A model generated the notes under the pieces. The model had not been told where the DNA came from. It saw only the letters and a program-made list of their open reading frames with translations, and made no database searches. From contig NZ_BDAX01000025.1 in NCBI RefSeq assembly GCF_001612665.1, positions 1 to 64,000 on the forward strand: a stretch of DNA of 64,000 bases, given 5' to 3'. The stretch comes from Nocardia alba NBRC 108234. Lineage in GTDB: Bacteria > Actinomycetota > Actinomycetes > Mycobacteriales > Mycobacteriaceae. The translations under genes and the position numbers were made by a program. This document shows positions 7,890 to 16,530 of the stretch, piece after piece (within the stretch, counting starts at the first letter, position 1; every line of letters begins with the position of its first letter).

Positions 7890-10013
7890 TCAGGTCGGCG
7901 TCGCCAGCGCGAACGGCAGCACCGCGTCGGCGCCGCTGGTGCGGAGGGCGTGCGCGGCGACGGTCATGGTCCAGCCGGTGTCGGTGAGGGTGTCGACCAG
8001 CAGAATCGGGCCATCGACCCCGGAGAGGTCGGGAACCTCCCAGGAATCGAACAATCCCGCGACTCGATGGGCCGAGTTCGCCGCCGAGACCGGGGGACGG
8101 TCCGGTCTGGTGTGCAGGGTGCCGAGATTGTCGAGTCGGCCGATCCCGGCCAGACGGTCGGCGAGACTGGCGGTGAGGTGCGGATAGCGGGGGGATTGCA
8201 GAGCCAGCACGGCGGTCGGTCGGGTAGTCCAGGTCCAGTCGCGCAGTACCGCGACGCAGGCGTCGAAGACCGCGTCCGGTACCGGTGCGTCGGGGGCGTC
8301 GAGCAGGGTGCGTAAACGCATGCCCCAGCCGAGGTCGGTGAGCCGACCGAGCACGCGTCCGGTCTCGGCGCCACCGGAGATCTTGCCCGACAACGGTATT
8401 CCCAACTTGGCCATCCCGCTCGGCCACTGTTTGCGGGGGGCGAGGTCGAGGCCGGGGCGGTCGAGGCGGGCTCGGGTGGCGGCGATCGCGGCGTCGTCGA
8501 CAGTGGTGTCGGGGCGGGTGCCGGTGCAGTTGTCGCAGCGGCCGCAATCGAGGTCGGCGGTCGCGAGCCCGTCCAGACCGGGGTCGTCGAGTTGGCGGCG
8601 CAGGAAGGTCATCCGACACGTGGCCGTCGCCTGGTAGTCGATCATCGCCTGTTGTTCGGCGTCGCGAGCTGCGGCCAAGCCCTCGTAGCGTGCGGTGTCG
8701 TAGGTCCAGTCCTGGCCGGTCGCGAGCCACCCGCCGCGCACCCGTCGCACGGCGCCGTCGACATCGAGCACCTTCAGCACCATCTCGAGGCGCGAGCGGT
8801 TCAGCTCGACGAGCGGTTCGAGCGCCACGGTCGACATCGCCCGGTCGGTGTCCAGCGCGGCGAGCACCGAGCGCACGATGTGTTCCCGGGGGAAGGCGAC
8901 CGACGCGAAGTAACTCCAGATCCGCGCGTCCTCGGGGCCGGGCAGCAAGACGACCTCGGCGCGTTCGGTGCCGCGACCCGCCCGACCGACCTGCTGGTAG
9001 TACGCGATCGGCGAGGACGGGGCCCCGACGTGCACGACGAATCCGAGATCCGGCTTGTCGAAACCCATCCCGAGCGCCGACGTCGCGATCAGCGCCTTGA
9101 CCTCGTTGTTCAGCAGCGCGGCCTCGAGCACCTCACGCTCGGCGGGATCGGTTTGGCCGGTGTAGGCGGCGACGGTGTGGCCGTGTGAATTCAGCAGGTC
9201 GGACAGATCGTTGGCCGCCGCGACGGTGAGGCAGTAGATGATGCCCGAGCCCGGCAGCCGGTGCAGTTGCTCACCCAGCCAGGCCGTGCGCTGGACCGCG
9301 TCGTCGAATCGCACCACCGACAGGTGCAGCGACTCGCGATCCAGCGTGCCGCGCAAGACCAGGGTGTCGGTGCCGATCTGTCCGGCCACATCGGTGACCA
9401 CCCGATCGTTGGCCGTCGCGGTGGTCGCCAGCACCGGCACCTGCGACCCCAGATCGGCGATCAGTGTTCGGATGCGACGGTAGTCGGGCCGGAAATCATG
9501 GCCCCAGTCCGATACGCAGTGCGCTTCATCGATGACGACGAGCCCGGCATCGGCGGCCAGACGCGGCAGCACCTGATCGCGAAAGTCGGGGTTGTTCAAC
9601 CGTTCCGGGCTCACCAGCAGAACGTCGACCTCGCCGTCGGCCACCCGTTGATGGATCTCGTCCCACTCGGTGACATTGCCCGAGTTGATCGTGGCCGCCA
9701 CCACCCCGGCCCGTTCCGCGGCCGCCACCTGGTTGCGCATCAACGCCAACAGCGGCGACACGATCACCGTCGGTCCACGTCCCGCCCCGCGCAGCAACTT
9801 GGCCGCGATGAAGTACACCGCCGACTTACCCCAGCCGGTCCGCTGCACCACCAGCGCCCGCCTGCGCTGCACCACCAGCGCTTCGATCGCGGTCCACTGG
9901 TCCTCCCGCAACCGCGCGTCGGGCCCGGCGAGCTCACCGAGTAGCTGTTCGGCTCGTTCGCGCAGGTCAGGGTCCGTCAGGTCGAGCACATCGTTGCCTG
10001 CGGGTGAGGTCAT
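7890..10013 (-). CDS. RecQ-type ATP-dependent DNA helicase with C-terminal phosphoribosyltransferase-like domain
   Basis: 707 residues. The helicase core has Walker A R-T-G-W-G-K-S (58-64), D-E-A-H (162-165) and the RecQ motif VGRAGRGTERAEV. A cysteine-rich zinc region follows (CRMTFLRRQL to DCGRCDNC), then a winged-helix-like stretch. The last 110 or so residues end with ILLVDTLTDTGWT (from about 670), a PRPP-binding-loop-like motif of type I phosphoribosyltransferases. RecQ proteins with this tail are known in actinobacteria, but the role of the tail is not established. The start ATG has CACTAT six bases upstream, a possible leaderless start. rtcB lies upstream, separated by a hairpin. Confidence 0.85.
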   Translation of the reverse strand: MTSPAGNDVLDLTDPDLRERAEQLLGELAGPDARLREDQWTAIEALVVQRRRALVVQRTGWGKSAVYFIAAKLLRGAGRGPTVIVSPLLALMRNQVAAAERAGVVAATINSGNVTEWDEIHQRVADGEVDVLLVSPERLNNPDFRDQVLPRLAADAGLVVIDEAHCVSDWGHDFRPDYRRIRTLIADLGSQVPVLATTATANDRVVTDVAGQIGTDTLVLRGTLDRESLHLSVVRFDDAVQRTAWLGEQLHRLPGSGIIYCLTVAAANDLSDLLNSHGHTVAAYTGQTDPAEREVLEAALLNNEVKALIATSALGMGFDKPDLGFVVHVGAPSSPIAYYQQVGRAGRGTERAEVVLLPGPEDARIWSYFASVAFPREHIVRSVLAALDTDRAMSTVALEPLVELNRSRLEMVLKVLDVDGAVRRVRGGWLATGQDWTYDTARYEGLAAARDAEQQAMIDYQATATCRMTFLRRQLDDPGLDGLATADLDCGRCDNCTGTRPDTTVDDAAIAATRARLDRPGLDLAPRKQWPSGMAKLGIPLSGKISGGAETGRVLGRLTDLGWGMRLRTLLDAPDAPVPDAVFDACVAVLRDWTWTTRPTAVLALQSPRYPHLTASLADRLAGIGRLDNLGTLHTRPDRPPVSAANSAHRVAGLFDSWEVPDLSGVDGPILLVDTLTDTGWTMTVAAHALRTSGADAVLPFALATPT

Positions 10014-10027
10014 GAGGCCATAGTGCC

Positions 10028-10060
10028 CTGTACCACCGACAAGGTCGATCGGCGGTACAG
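10028..10060 (-). terminator. Hairpin between rtcB and recQ-like gene
   Basis: Arms CTGTACCACCGA (10028-10039) and TCGGCGGTACAG (10049-10060) pair over 12 positions with one wobble and a 9-base loop. It lies 15 bases past the rtcB stop on the minus strand. There is no T-tract. Confidence 0.55.
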
Positions 10061-10075
10061 AGCGGCCCGGTTCGC

Positions 10076-11299
10076 TCAGCCCTTCACACACAGCACCTGA
10101 CGCAGCGTCGCCACCACGTCGACCAGATCGGCTTGCGCCGCGATCACCTGATCGATGTCCTTGTACGCGGCCGGGATCTCATCGACCACGCCCGCGTCCT
10201 TGCGCGATTCCACGCCCTCGGTCTGGGCGACCAGGTCCGCGACCGTGTACTGCTTCTTGGCCGCCGACCGGCTCAGCCGCCGCCCCGCACCGTGCGAAGC
10301 GGACTGGAAGGAATCCGGATTCCCCTTGCCCCGCACCACATACGACCGCGTGCCCATCGACCCCGGAATCAACGCGAGTTCACCAGCACCCGCGCGCACC
10401 GCGCCCTTGCGGGTCACCAGCATCGGCATACCGTCGATGGTCTCCTCGGCGACATAGTTGTGGTGGCAGCTGATCGGCTCGTCGAAGCGCACCGTTCGCC
10501 CGGCGAACTCCTCGCGCACCGCCCGGCACACCAGCGAGAGCATCACCGCGCGATTGCGCGCGGCGTACTCCTGAGCCCAGGTGAGGTCGCGCCGGTAGGC
10601 GTCCATTTCCGTAGTCCCGGACAGGAACACGGCCAGGTCTCGATCGGGCAGCGACTGGTTGTGCGGCAGCGCGCGTGCGACCGCCATGTGCCGTTCGGCC
10701 AGTTCCTTACCGATATTGCGCGAACCGGAGTGCAGCAGAATCCAGACAGCGTCGTCGGTGTCGAGGCAGATCTCGATGAAGTGGTTGCCCGATCCGAGTG
10801 ATCCGATCTGCTTGTGCGCCTTCGATTCCAGCCCCGACACACCGGGATGCAGCTGCCCGAACGCGCGCCAGAAGCGCTCCCAGCCGTTGGCCTGCCGCGC
10901 GGCCCGCCCGTGTGAACCCGCGAATTCGGCGCCGAGCTGTGCGACATTCACAGCGTCCTTGTGCGACTGGTACCCCACCGGGACGGCCGCCTCGATCCGC
11001 GACCGCAACGAGCGCAGGTCATCGGGCAGGTCGGCGGCGGTGAGATCAGTCTTCACACTCTCCATTCCGCAGCCGATATCGACACCGACCGCGGCAGGCG
11101 CGACCGCGTCACGCATCGCGATGACCGACCCCACCGTCGCCCCTTTGCCCAGGTGCACATCGGGCATCACGCGCAGTCCGTACACCCACTCCAGGTCCGC
11201 GATATTGCGGAGCTGGCGCAGCGCTGACTGCTCGATCTCGTGCTCGGTGGCCCACATGAGCGTCTGCGCTCGCGTACCGCGCAGCTCGACGGGAAACAT
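10076..11299 (-). CDS. rtcB: RNA-splicing ligase RtcB
   Basis: 407 residues, the usual length. RtcB joins RNA 2',3'-cyclic phosphate (or 3'-phosphate) ends to 5'-OH ends with GTP and Mn2+. Family motifs are present in order: HLGKGATVGSVIA, GVDIGCGMES, SGNHFIEIC, LHSGSRNIGK, SCHHNYVAEE, and SHGAGRRLSR. His336 in the last is the residue that becomes guanylylated (E. coli His337). The ATG at 11299 has AAGGA seven bases upstream. No archease gene and no RtcA or RtcR are beside it. It is followed by the RecQ-type helicase, with a hairpin between. Confidence 0.95.
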   Translation of the reverse strand: MFPVELRGTRAQTLMWATEHEIEQSALRQLRNIADLEWVYGLRVMPDVHLGKGATVGSVIAMRDAVAPAAVGVDIGCGMESVKTDLTAADLPDDLRSLRSRIEAAVPVGYQSHKDAVNVAQLGAEFAGSHGRAARQANGWERFWRAFGQLHPGVSGLESKAHKQIGSLGSGNHFIEICLDTDDAVWILLHSGSRNIGKELAERHMAVARALPHNQSLPDRDLAVFLSGTTEMDAYRRDLTWAQEYAARNRAVMLSLVCRAVREEFAGRTVRFDEPISCHHNYVAEETIDGMPMLVTRKGAVRAGAGELALIPGSMGTRSYVVRGKGNPDSFQSASHGAGRRLSRSAAKKQYTVADLVAQTEGVESRKDAGVVDEIPAAYKDIDQVIAAQADLVDVVATLRQVLCVKG

Positions 11300-11380
11300 G
11301 GTCGGTCCTTTCCTCGGTGAAGGACCAACGGTATGGGCGCGGCGGTGGCGGCGCACTCGAATTTCCTCGGGTACGGCGGG

Positions 11381-12256
11381 TCAGCCGGTGGTGAGCGCCG
11401 CCGCGATCCGCGCGCTCCCGGGGATGGACGAGCTCGCGCCGAGGCTGGTGGTCGCCAGCGCACCGGCGGCGTTCGCCCAGTTCAGCGCGGCCCGCGCACC
11501 CTGATTCCAGGTGGCGGCCAAGGCGCCGGTGAACGCGTCGCCCGCGCCGGTCGTATCGAGGACTTCGACGTCGCGGCCGGCGGCGGATATCTCGTTTCCG
11601 TCGGTGCCGCGGTACACCGCCCCGTCCCCGCCCAGTGTGGTCACCAGGTGCGCCACCTGTGTCAGCTCGGCGCGATACTGCTCGGCCTCCAGGGAATTCA
11701 CGACCGCGACGTCGACGGCGGCCCACAACGCGTCGGGCAGCGGCCGCACCGGTGAGGGATTCAGCGCGACGACGGTACCCGAGGCGCGCGCGTGCTGTGC
11801 CGCGGCGAGCACCGTCTCGACCGGAATCTCCAACTGGCACAGCAGAATATCGGCGGCCGCGATCGCCGCGAGCTCGGCATCCGTCAGCTCGGTCACCTGT
11901 CCGTTGGCTCCCGCCACCACGATGATGCTGTTCTCGCCGGTGGCGTCGACGACGATCGAGGCCACCCCGCTGGCGCCACCGACCCGCCGCAGCAGGGTGA
12001 TATCGACGCCCGCCGCCGAGAGCGTGTTCGCCAGCACCGTCGCGAACGTGTCGTCGCCGATCGCGCCGAGAAACCGCACCTGCGCCCCGGACCGCGCCGC
12101 CGCGATCGCCTGGTTCGCCCCTTTGCCGCCGGGCACGGTCGTGAACTCGGTCCCGAGCACCGTCTCGCCCGGTGCGGGCCTGCGTGCGGTGGTCGTGACC
12201 AGATCCATGTTGACGCTGCCGAGCACGACAACGGTCGGCGAGCCAGGGCGATCCAT
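11381..12256 (-). CDS. rbsK: Ribokinase (PfkB family)
   Basis: 291 residues. Phosphorylates D-ribose at O5 with ATP. The substrate-binding segment GGKGANQA (about 43-50) and the C-terminal signature D-T-T-G-A-G-D-A-F (234-242, catalytic Asp240) are intact. TAGATT lies exactly seven bases upstream of the ATG, as expected for a leaderless transcript. It is divergent from proA, and the shared upstream region contains two DnaA-box-like sites. No ribose transporter is adjacent. Confidence 0.9.
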   Translation of the reverse strand: MDRPGSPTVVVLGSVNMDLVTTTARRPAPGETVLGTEFTTVPGGKGANQAIAAARSGAQVRFLGAIGDDTFATVLANTLSAAGVDITLLRRVGGASGVASIVVDATGENSIIVVAGANGQVTELTDAELAAIAAADILLCQLEIPVETVLAAAQHARASGTVVALNPSPVRPLPDALWAAVDVAVVNSLEAEQYRAELTQVAHLVTTLGGDGAVYRGTDGNEISAAGRDVEVLDTTGAGDAFTGALAATWNQGARAALNWANAAGALATTSLGASSSIPGSARIAAALTTG

Positions 12257-12357
12257 GGTGCTGAATCTAACGGTGATGTCGCCGCTCTACCGGGTTCGCT
12301 CGGTTCGCGGTTCTCGGCAGGACTTCGAGCGTGGACGGAAACACCGTGCTCACCGCC

Positions 12358-12399
12358 TGTGGACAACTGTGTCTACGGCGTCGCCGAGCCTGTGGACAA
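12358..12399. promoter_or_regulatory. Pair of DnaA-box-like sites in the rbsK-proA divergent region
   Basis: TGTGGACAA occurs twice, at 12358-12366 and 12391-12399, 33 bases apart. On the other strand this is TTGTCCACA, the actinobacterial DnaA box. Matches are exact; binding is inferred. Confidence 0.5.
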
Positions 12400-12482
12400 C
12401 TCGGTCCCGGTGCCGGTCGGAGGGCTATTCCGGGTCCCGGGCGGCGTCGAGCGCGCGACGTGGACTGCGTAGGCTGATACCC

Positions 12483-13748
12483 ATGACGGTAGAAGTGACC
12501 CCCGAGCTGGACATCCGCGCAGCGGTGCACGACGCCGCCCGCAGCGCTCGCGTCGCGTCCCGTGTGCTGGCTCAGCTGACCACGGCGCAGAAGAACGATG
12601 CCCTGCACGCGGCGGCCGATGCCCTGCTCGCCGCCGCCGATCGCGTGCTCGCGGCCAACGCCGCCGACATCGCGACCGCGCAGGCCGCCGGTACCGAGGA
12701 GAACCTGCTCGACCGGCTGCGACTCACCGAGGCACGCATCGACGGCATCGCCTCGGGTCTGCGGCAGGTCGCCACGCTCCCCGATCCGGTGGGTGTCATC
12801 GTGCGCGGTTCCACGCTGCCCAACGGCCTCGAGATCCGCCAGACCCGCGTCCCGCTGGGTGTGGTCGGCATGGTCTACGAGGCGCGACCCAATGTCACCG
12901 TCGACGCGTTCGGTCTCGCGCTCAAATCGGGCAACGCGGCGCTGCTGCGCGGGTCGTCCTCGGCCGCGAAGTCCAACGCCGCCCTGGTCGAGGTTCTGCG
13001 GGAAGCCCTTGTCGCGCAGGATATTCCGGCCGATGCGGTGCAGCTGCTGCCCAGCAATGATCGGTCCAGCGTCACCCACCTGATCCAGGCCCGCGGCCTC
13101 GTCGATGTGGTGATCCCGCGCGGCGGCGCGGGCCTGATCAACGCCGTCGTCCGCGACGCGCAGGTGCCCACCATCGAGACCGGCACCGGCAACTGCCACG
13201 TCTACGTGCACTCGGCCGCCGACCTGGCGATGGCCGAGGCCATCGTGCTCAATGCCAAGACCCGCCGCCCCAGCGTCTGCAACGCCGCCGAGACGGTCCT
13301 CATAGACGCCGCCGTCGCCGAGACCGCGCTGCCCCGCCTCAGTAAGGCGCTCGAGGACGCGGGCGTCACCATCCACGGCGACCTGCCCGGTCAGGTCCCG
13401 GCCACCGACGCCGACTGGGGCGAGGAGTACCTCACCCTGGATATCGCGCTGAAGGTGGTCGACGATCTCGATGCCGCCGTCGACCACATCAACACCTGGG
13501 GAACCGGCCACACCGAGGCCATCGTCACCGCCGACCTGGCCGCCGCTCGCGAGTTCACCGCCCGCGTGGACGCCGCCGCGGTGATGGTGAACGCGTCCAC
13601 CGCGTTCACCGACGGTGAGCAGTTCGGCTTCGGCGCCGAGATCGGCATCTCCACCCAGAAGCTGCACGCTCGCGGCCCGATGGCACTGCCCGAACTCACC
13701 TCCACGAAGTGGATCGTGTGGGGCGACGGCCAGACTCGGCCGGTGTGA
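12483..13748 (+). CDS. proA: Gamma-glutamyl phosphate reductase
   Basis: 421 residues. NADPH-dependent second step of proline synthesis, reducing gamma-glutamyl phosphate to glutamate semialdehyde. The catalytic cysteine is Cys266 in RRPSVCNAAET, within the aldehyde-dehydrogenase fold. The start ATG is preceded by TAGGCT seven bases upstream, with no Shine-Dalgarno, so leaderless translation is likely. A much longer open frame in the same phase extends upstream through the antisense of rbsK and is not coding. The moxR-type gene follows after two bases. proB is not in the window. Confidence 0.95.
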   Translation: MTVEVTPELDIRAAVHDAARSARVASRVLAQLTTAQKNDALHAAADALLAAADRVLAANAADIATAQAAGTEENLLDRLRLTEARIDGIASGLRQVATLPDPVGVIVRGSTLPNGLEIRQTRVPLGVVGMVYEARPNVTVDAFGLALKSGNAALLRGSSSAAKSNAALVEVLREALVAQDIPADAVQLLPSNDRSSVTHLIQARGLVDVVIPRGGAGLINAVVRDAQVPTIETGTGNCHVYVHSAADLAMAEAIVLNAKTRRPSVCNAAETVLIDAAVAETALPRLSKALEDAGVTIHGDLPGQVPATDADWGEEYLTLDIALKVVDDLDAAVDHINTWGTGHTEAIVTADLAAAREFTARVDAAAVMVNASTAFTDGEQFGFGAEIGISTQKLHARGPMALPELTSTKWIVWGDGQTRPV

Positions 13749-13750
13749 TC

Positions 13751-14623
13751 ATGAACCTCGTACAGGAACCGATCTTCACGTCGGTAGACGATGTCATCGC
13801 TCGGCTCGCCACCACCGGCTACCTGGCCGACAAGGCGACAGCCACCTCGGTCTTCCTGGCCGATCGGCTGGGTAAACCGCTGCTCATCGAGGGCCCGGCC
13901 GGTGTCGGCAAGACCGAGCTCTCGCGTGCGGTGGCCCAGGTCGCCGACGCCGAACTGGTCCGCCTGCAGTGCTACGAAGGCGTCGACGAGGCGCGTGCGC
14001 TCTACGAGTGGAACCACGCCAAGCAGATCCTGCGGATCCAGGCGTCGAGTGAAAACGATTGGGCCGAAACCAAAGCCGACGTCTTCACCGAGGAATTCCT
14101 GCTCTCGCGCCCGTTGCTCACCGCGATCCGCCGCACCGAGCCGACGGTGCTGCTGATCGACGAGACCGACAAGGCCGATGTCGAGATCGAGGGTCTGCTA
14201 CTCGAAGTGCTCAGCGATTTCGCGGTGACCGTGCCCGAGCTGGGCACCATCACCGCCACCCGCAAGCCGTTCGTGGTCCTCACCTCGAACGCCACCAGGG
14301 AACTGTCGGAGGCGCTCAAACGTCGCTGCCTGTACCTGCACCTGGACTTCCCCGACGAAGACCTCGAACGCCGCATCCTGGACAGCCGCGTGCCGGAACT
14401 CCCCAGCACGGTGGCCGAGCAGCTGGTGCGGGTCGTGCACGTGCTGCGCGGTATGCAGCTCAAGAAGCTGCCTTCGGTCGCCGAGACTATCGACTGGGGC
14501 AATACCTTGCTCGCGTTGGGCGCCGCGGACCTCGACGACGCGACGGTGCGCGCCACACTCGGGGTGGTGCTCAAGCACCGCAGCGATCACCAGCGTGCGC
14601 TGGCCGAACTGAAACTGGCCTGA
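13751..14623 (+). CDS. MoxR-type AAA+ ATPase
   Basis: 290 residues. Walker A G-P-A-G-V-G-K-T at 48-55 and Walker B LLIDETD at 134-140, followed by a sensor-1 region (VVLTSNATRELSEALKRR). MoxR ATPases act as chaperones that help insert metal cofactors or mature partner complexes, typically with a von Willebrand A protein, and the next gene here is one. It begins two bases after proA and ends two bases before the VWA gene, so the three form one transcript. The partner enzyme is not evident. A GTG two codons upstream is an alternative start. Confidence 0.85.
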   Translation: MNLVQEPIFTSVDDVIARLATTGYLADKATATSVFLADRLGKPLLIEGPAGVGKTELSRAVAQVADAELVRLQCYEGVDEARALYEWNHAKQILRIQASSENDWAETKADVFTEEFLLSRPLLTAIRRTEPTVLLIDETDKADVEIEGLLLEVLSDFAVTVPELGTITATRKPFVVLTSNATRELSEALKRRCLYLHLDFPDEDLERRILDSRVPELPSTVAEQLVRVVHVLRGMQLKKLPSVAETIDWGNTLLALGAADLDDATVRATLGVVLKHRSDHQRALAELKLA

Positions 14624-14625
14624 TC

Positions 14626-16017
14626 ATGACCGCGCCGACACCCCACGGAATCGGCGGCCATGTCGCCGGTTTCGTCGGTGCGCTCCGGGCCCGCGGGGTG
14701 CCGGTCGGCCCCTCGGAAACCGTCGACGCGGGCCGAGTGCTGACCGTATTGGATCTGCTCGATCGCGAAGCGGTGCGTGAGGGTCTGGCCTGCGCGCTGC
14801 TGCGCAGACCCACCCATCGCGCCACTTTCGACGGCCTGTTCGATCTGTGGTTTCCCGCCGCGGTGGGGGATCGCACCGCCGAGGCCGCGGACCTGCCACG
14901 CACTCCGGACGGCCAGATCGACCTCGCCGCCCTGCGTGAGCAGCTCGCCGAGATGCTCGCCGCCGACGACAGCGGCGATCAGCTGCAGGCGTTGGCCGGA
15001 CAGGTGGTCGAGCAACTCGGGCAGTTCCAGTCCGCTCGTGGACCCTCGTTCTCCACGTATCAGGCACTCAAAGACCTTGCGCCGCAGTCCTTGCTGGCCA
15101 AGGTGCTCGCGGGTCTGGCGCTGCCGCCGGATGCGAGCGCGCGCGACACCGAGGTCGCTCGCCGCGTCGCCAGGGAACGCATCGCGGGCTTTCGGGCGCG
15201 TGTGGAGGCCGAGACCAATCGGCGCGTGGCCGAACAGATCGGGCGTGAACGCGTCGCGACCTACGGTGTCGCGCGCCAGGCCGAGGATGCCGACTTCCTG
15301 CGCGCCTCCGAGCGCGAGCTCACCGAACTGCGCCGCGGTACCCAGCGATTGGCCCGGATCCTGGCCTCTCGCCTGGCGGTGCGGCGCAAACGAGCCAGGC
15401 GCGGCGAAATCGATCTGCGCAAAACCCTGCGTGCCTCGATGTCCACCGGCGGGGTGCCGATCGATCTGGTGAGCCGCAAGCCGCGCCCCGGTCGGCCGGA
15501 ACTGGTTCTGCTGTGCGATATCTCGGGCTCGGTAGCCGGGTTCAGTAACTTCACCCTGTTGCTGGTGAGCGCGCTGCGTGAGCAGTTCTCGCGGGTGCGG
15601 ATCTTCGCCTTCGTCGACCGCACCGACGAGGTCACCAGCTTCTTCGCGCCGTACGCGGGCCTCGACGACGTGATGACCCGGATCTTCACCGAGTCGCGCA
15701 TCATCGACGCCGACGGGCACTCCGACTACGGCTACGCGCTCACCAGCTTCGCCGAGAACTTCGGCGAAGCCGTCACCAGTCGCAGTTCCCTGCTGGTTCT
15801 GGGCGACGGCCGCACCAACTACCGCAACCCGCAACTGAATACTCTGCGCGAACTGGTCGGCATCGCCCGGCACGCGCACTGGCTGAACCCCGAGCCCAAG
15901 AACCTGTGGGGGACCGGCGATTCCGCGGCTCGTGACTACGCCGCGGTGATCGAGATGCACGAATGCCGTTCAGCACGACAGCTGACCGAGGTGGTATCCC
16001 GACTGTTGCCTGTCTGA
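14626..16017 (+). CDS. VWA domain-containing CoxE-like protein
   Basis: 463 residues. An N-terminal helical region of about 270 residues, rich in Arg and Glu, precedes a C-terminal von Willebrand A domain. Its MIDAS motif D-I-S-G-S is at 298-302, and further metal-site residues lie in the later loops (GDGRTNYRN). CoxE-like proteins pair with MoxR ATPases in cofactor insertion, for example in CO dehydrogenase maturation; no such enzyme is encoded nearby. The target of this pair, conserved next to proA in mycobacteria too, is unknown. Confidence 0.85.
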   Translation: MTAPTPHGIGGHVAGFVGALRARGVPVGPSETVDAGRVLTVLDLLDREAVREGLACALLRRPTHRATFDGLFDLWFPAAVGDRTAEAADLPRTPDGQIDLAALREQLAEMLAADDSGDQLQALAGQVVEQLGQFQSARGPSFSTYQALKDLAPQSLLAKVLAGLALPPDASARDTEVARRVARERIAGFRARVEAETNRRVAEQIGRERVATYGVARQAEDADFLRASERELTELRRGTQRLARILASRLAVRRKRARRGEIDLRKTLRASMSTGGVPIDLVSRKPRPGRPELVLLCDISGSVAGFSNFTLLLVSALREQFSRVRIFAFVDRTDEVTSFFAPYAGLDDVMTRIFTESRIIDADGHSDYGYALTSFAENFGEAVTSRSSLLVLGDGRTNYRNPQLNTLRELVGIARHAHWLNPEPKNLWGTGDSAARDYAAVIEMHECRSARQLTEVVSRLLPV

Positions 16018-16027
16018 AGGAGCCGAG

Positions 16028-16369
16028 ATGAGTGTCGACGTTGTGGCCTACTGCCGGGCCAAACCGGGTGCCTGGGAAGACGAGCCGTGGGAGGGCGACA
16101 CCGTTGCCAAGGTCGGCGACAAGGTTTTCGCGTTCCTCGGCGCGGGCACGTCGATCGGTCTCAAGTGTGGGCGCGACCGCACCGAGGCCGATGAACTGAT
16201 CGACATCTACCCTGACGATGTCACCGCATCGGCCTACATCGGCCGTTACGGCTGGAACAGCATCCGTGTGGGCGGCGCGGTGCCGGACGACGACCTGCGC
16301 GAACTGATCGACGCCTCCTACGACGCGGTCGTCGCCAAGCTCCCGAAGTCGAAGCGCCCCACCGCCTGA
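16028..16369 (+). CDS. MmcQ/YjbR family protein
   Basis: 113 residues with the family opening (VVAYCRAKPGAWEDEPW) and the double-wing-like fold pattern ending in a conserved LIDASYDAVVAKLPK segment. The family is described as DNA-binding-like (CyaY-type fold), but its role is unproven. GAAGGAG five bases upstream of ATG supports the start. It follows the VWA gene by ten bases and may be cotranscribed. Confidence 0.85.
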   Translation: MSVDVVAYCRAKPGAWEDEPWEGDTVAKVGDKVFAFLGAGTSIGLKCGRDRTEADELIDIYPDDVTASAYIGRYGWNSIRVGGAVPDDDLRELIDASYDAVVAKLPKSKRPTA

Positions 16370-16530
16370 GCACTTCAGCCGACGTTAAGCGCCTCACATG
16401 GCACAGCCACGAAGATCACGCCCATGCTGGCAGGGGCGTCGCGCGACGACGAGCGATCCGATCGACGGATATCGCAGGTAGGGCCCGTTCTATCGGGGTA
16501 CGCGGTCTTGCGGTCGGCGAGCTCCGGCCG

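Noticed and set aside
12267..13667. 466-codon minus-strand frame opposite proA
   Set aside because: Antisense of a clear proA gene. Long shadow frames are normal at this G+C content.
14587..15960. 457-codon minus-strand frame opposite the VWA gene
   Set aside because: The plus strand encodes a full VWA domain with MIDAS motif; the opposite frame has no recognisable sequence.
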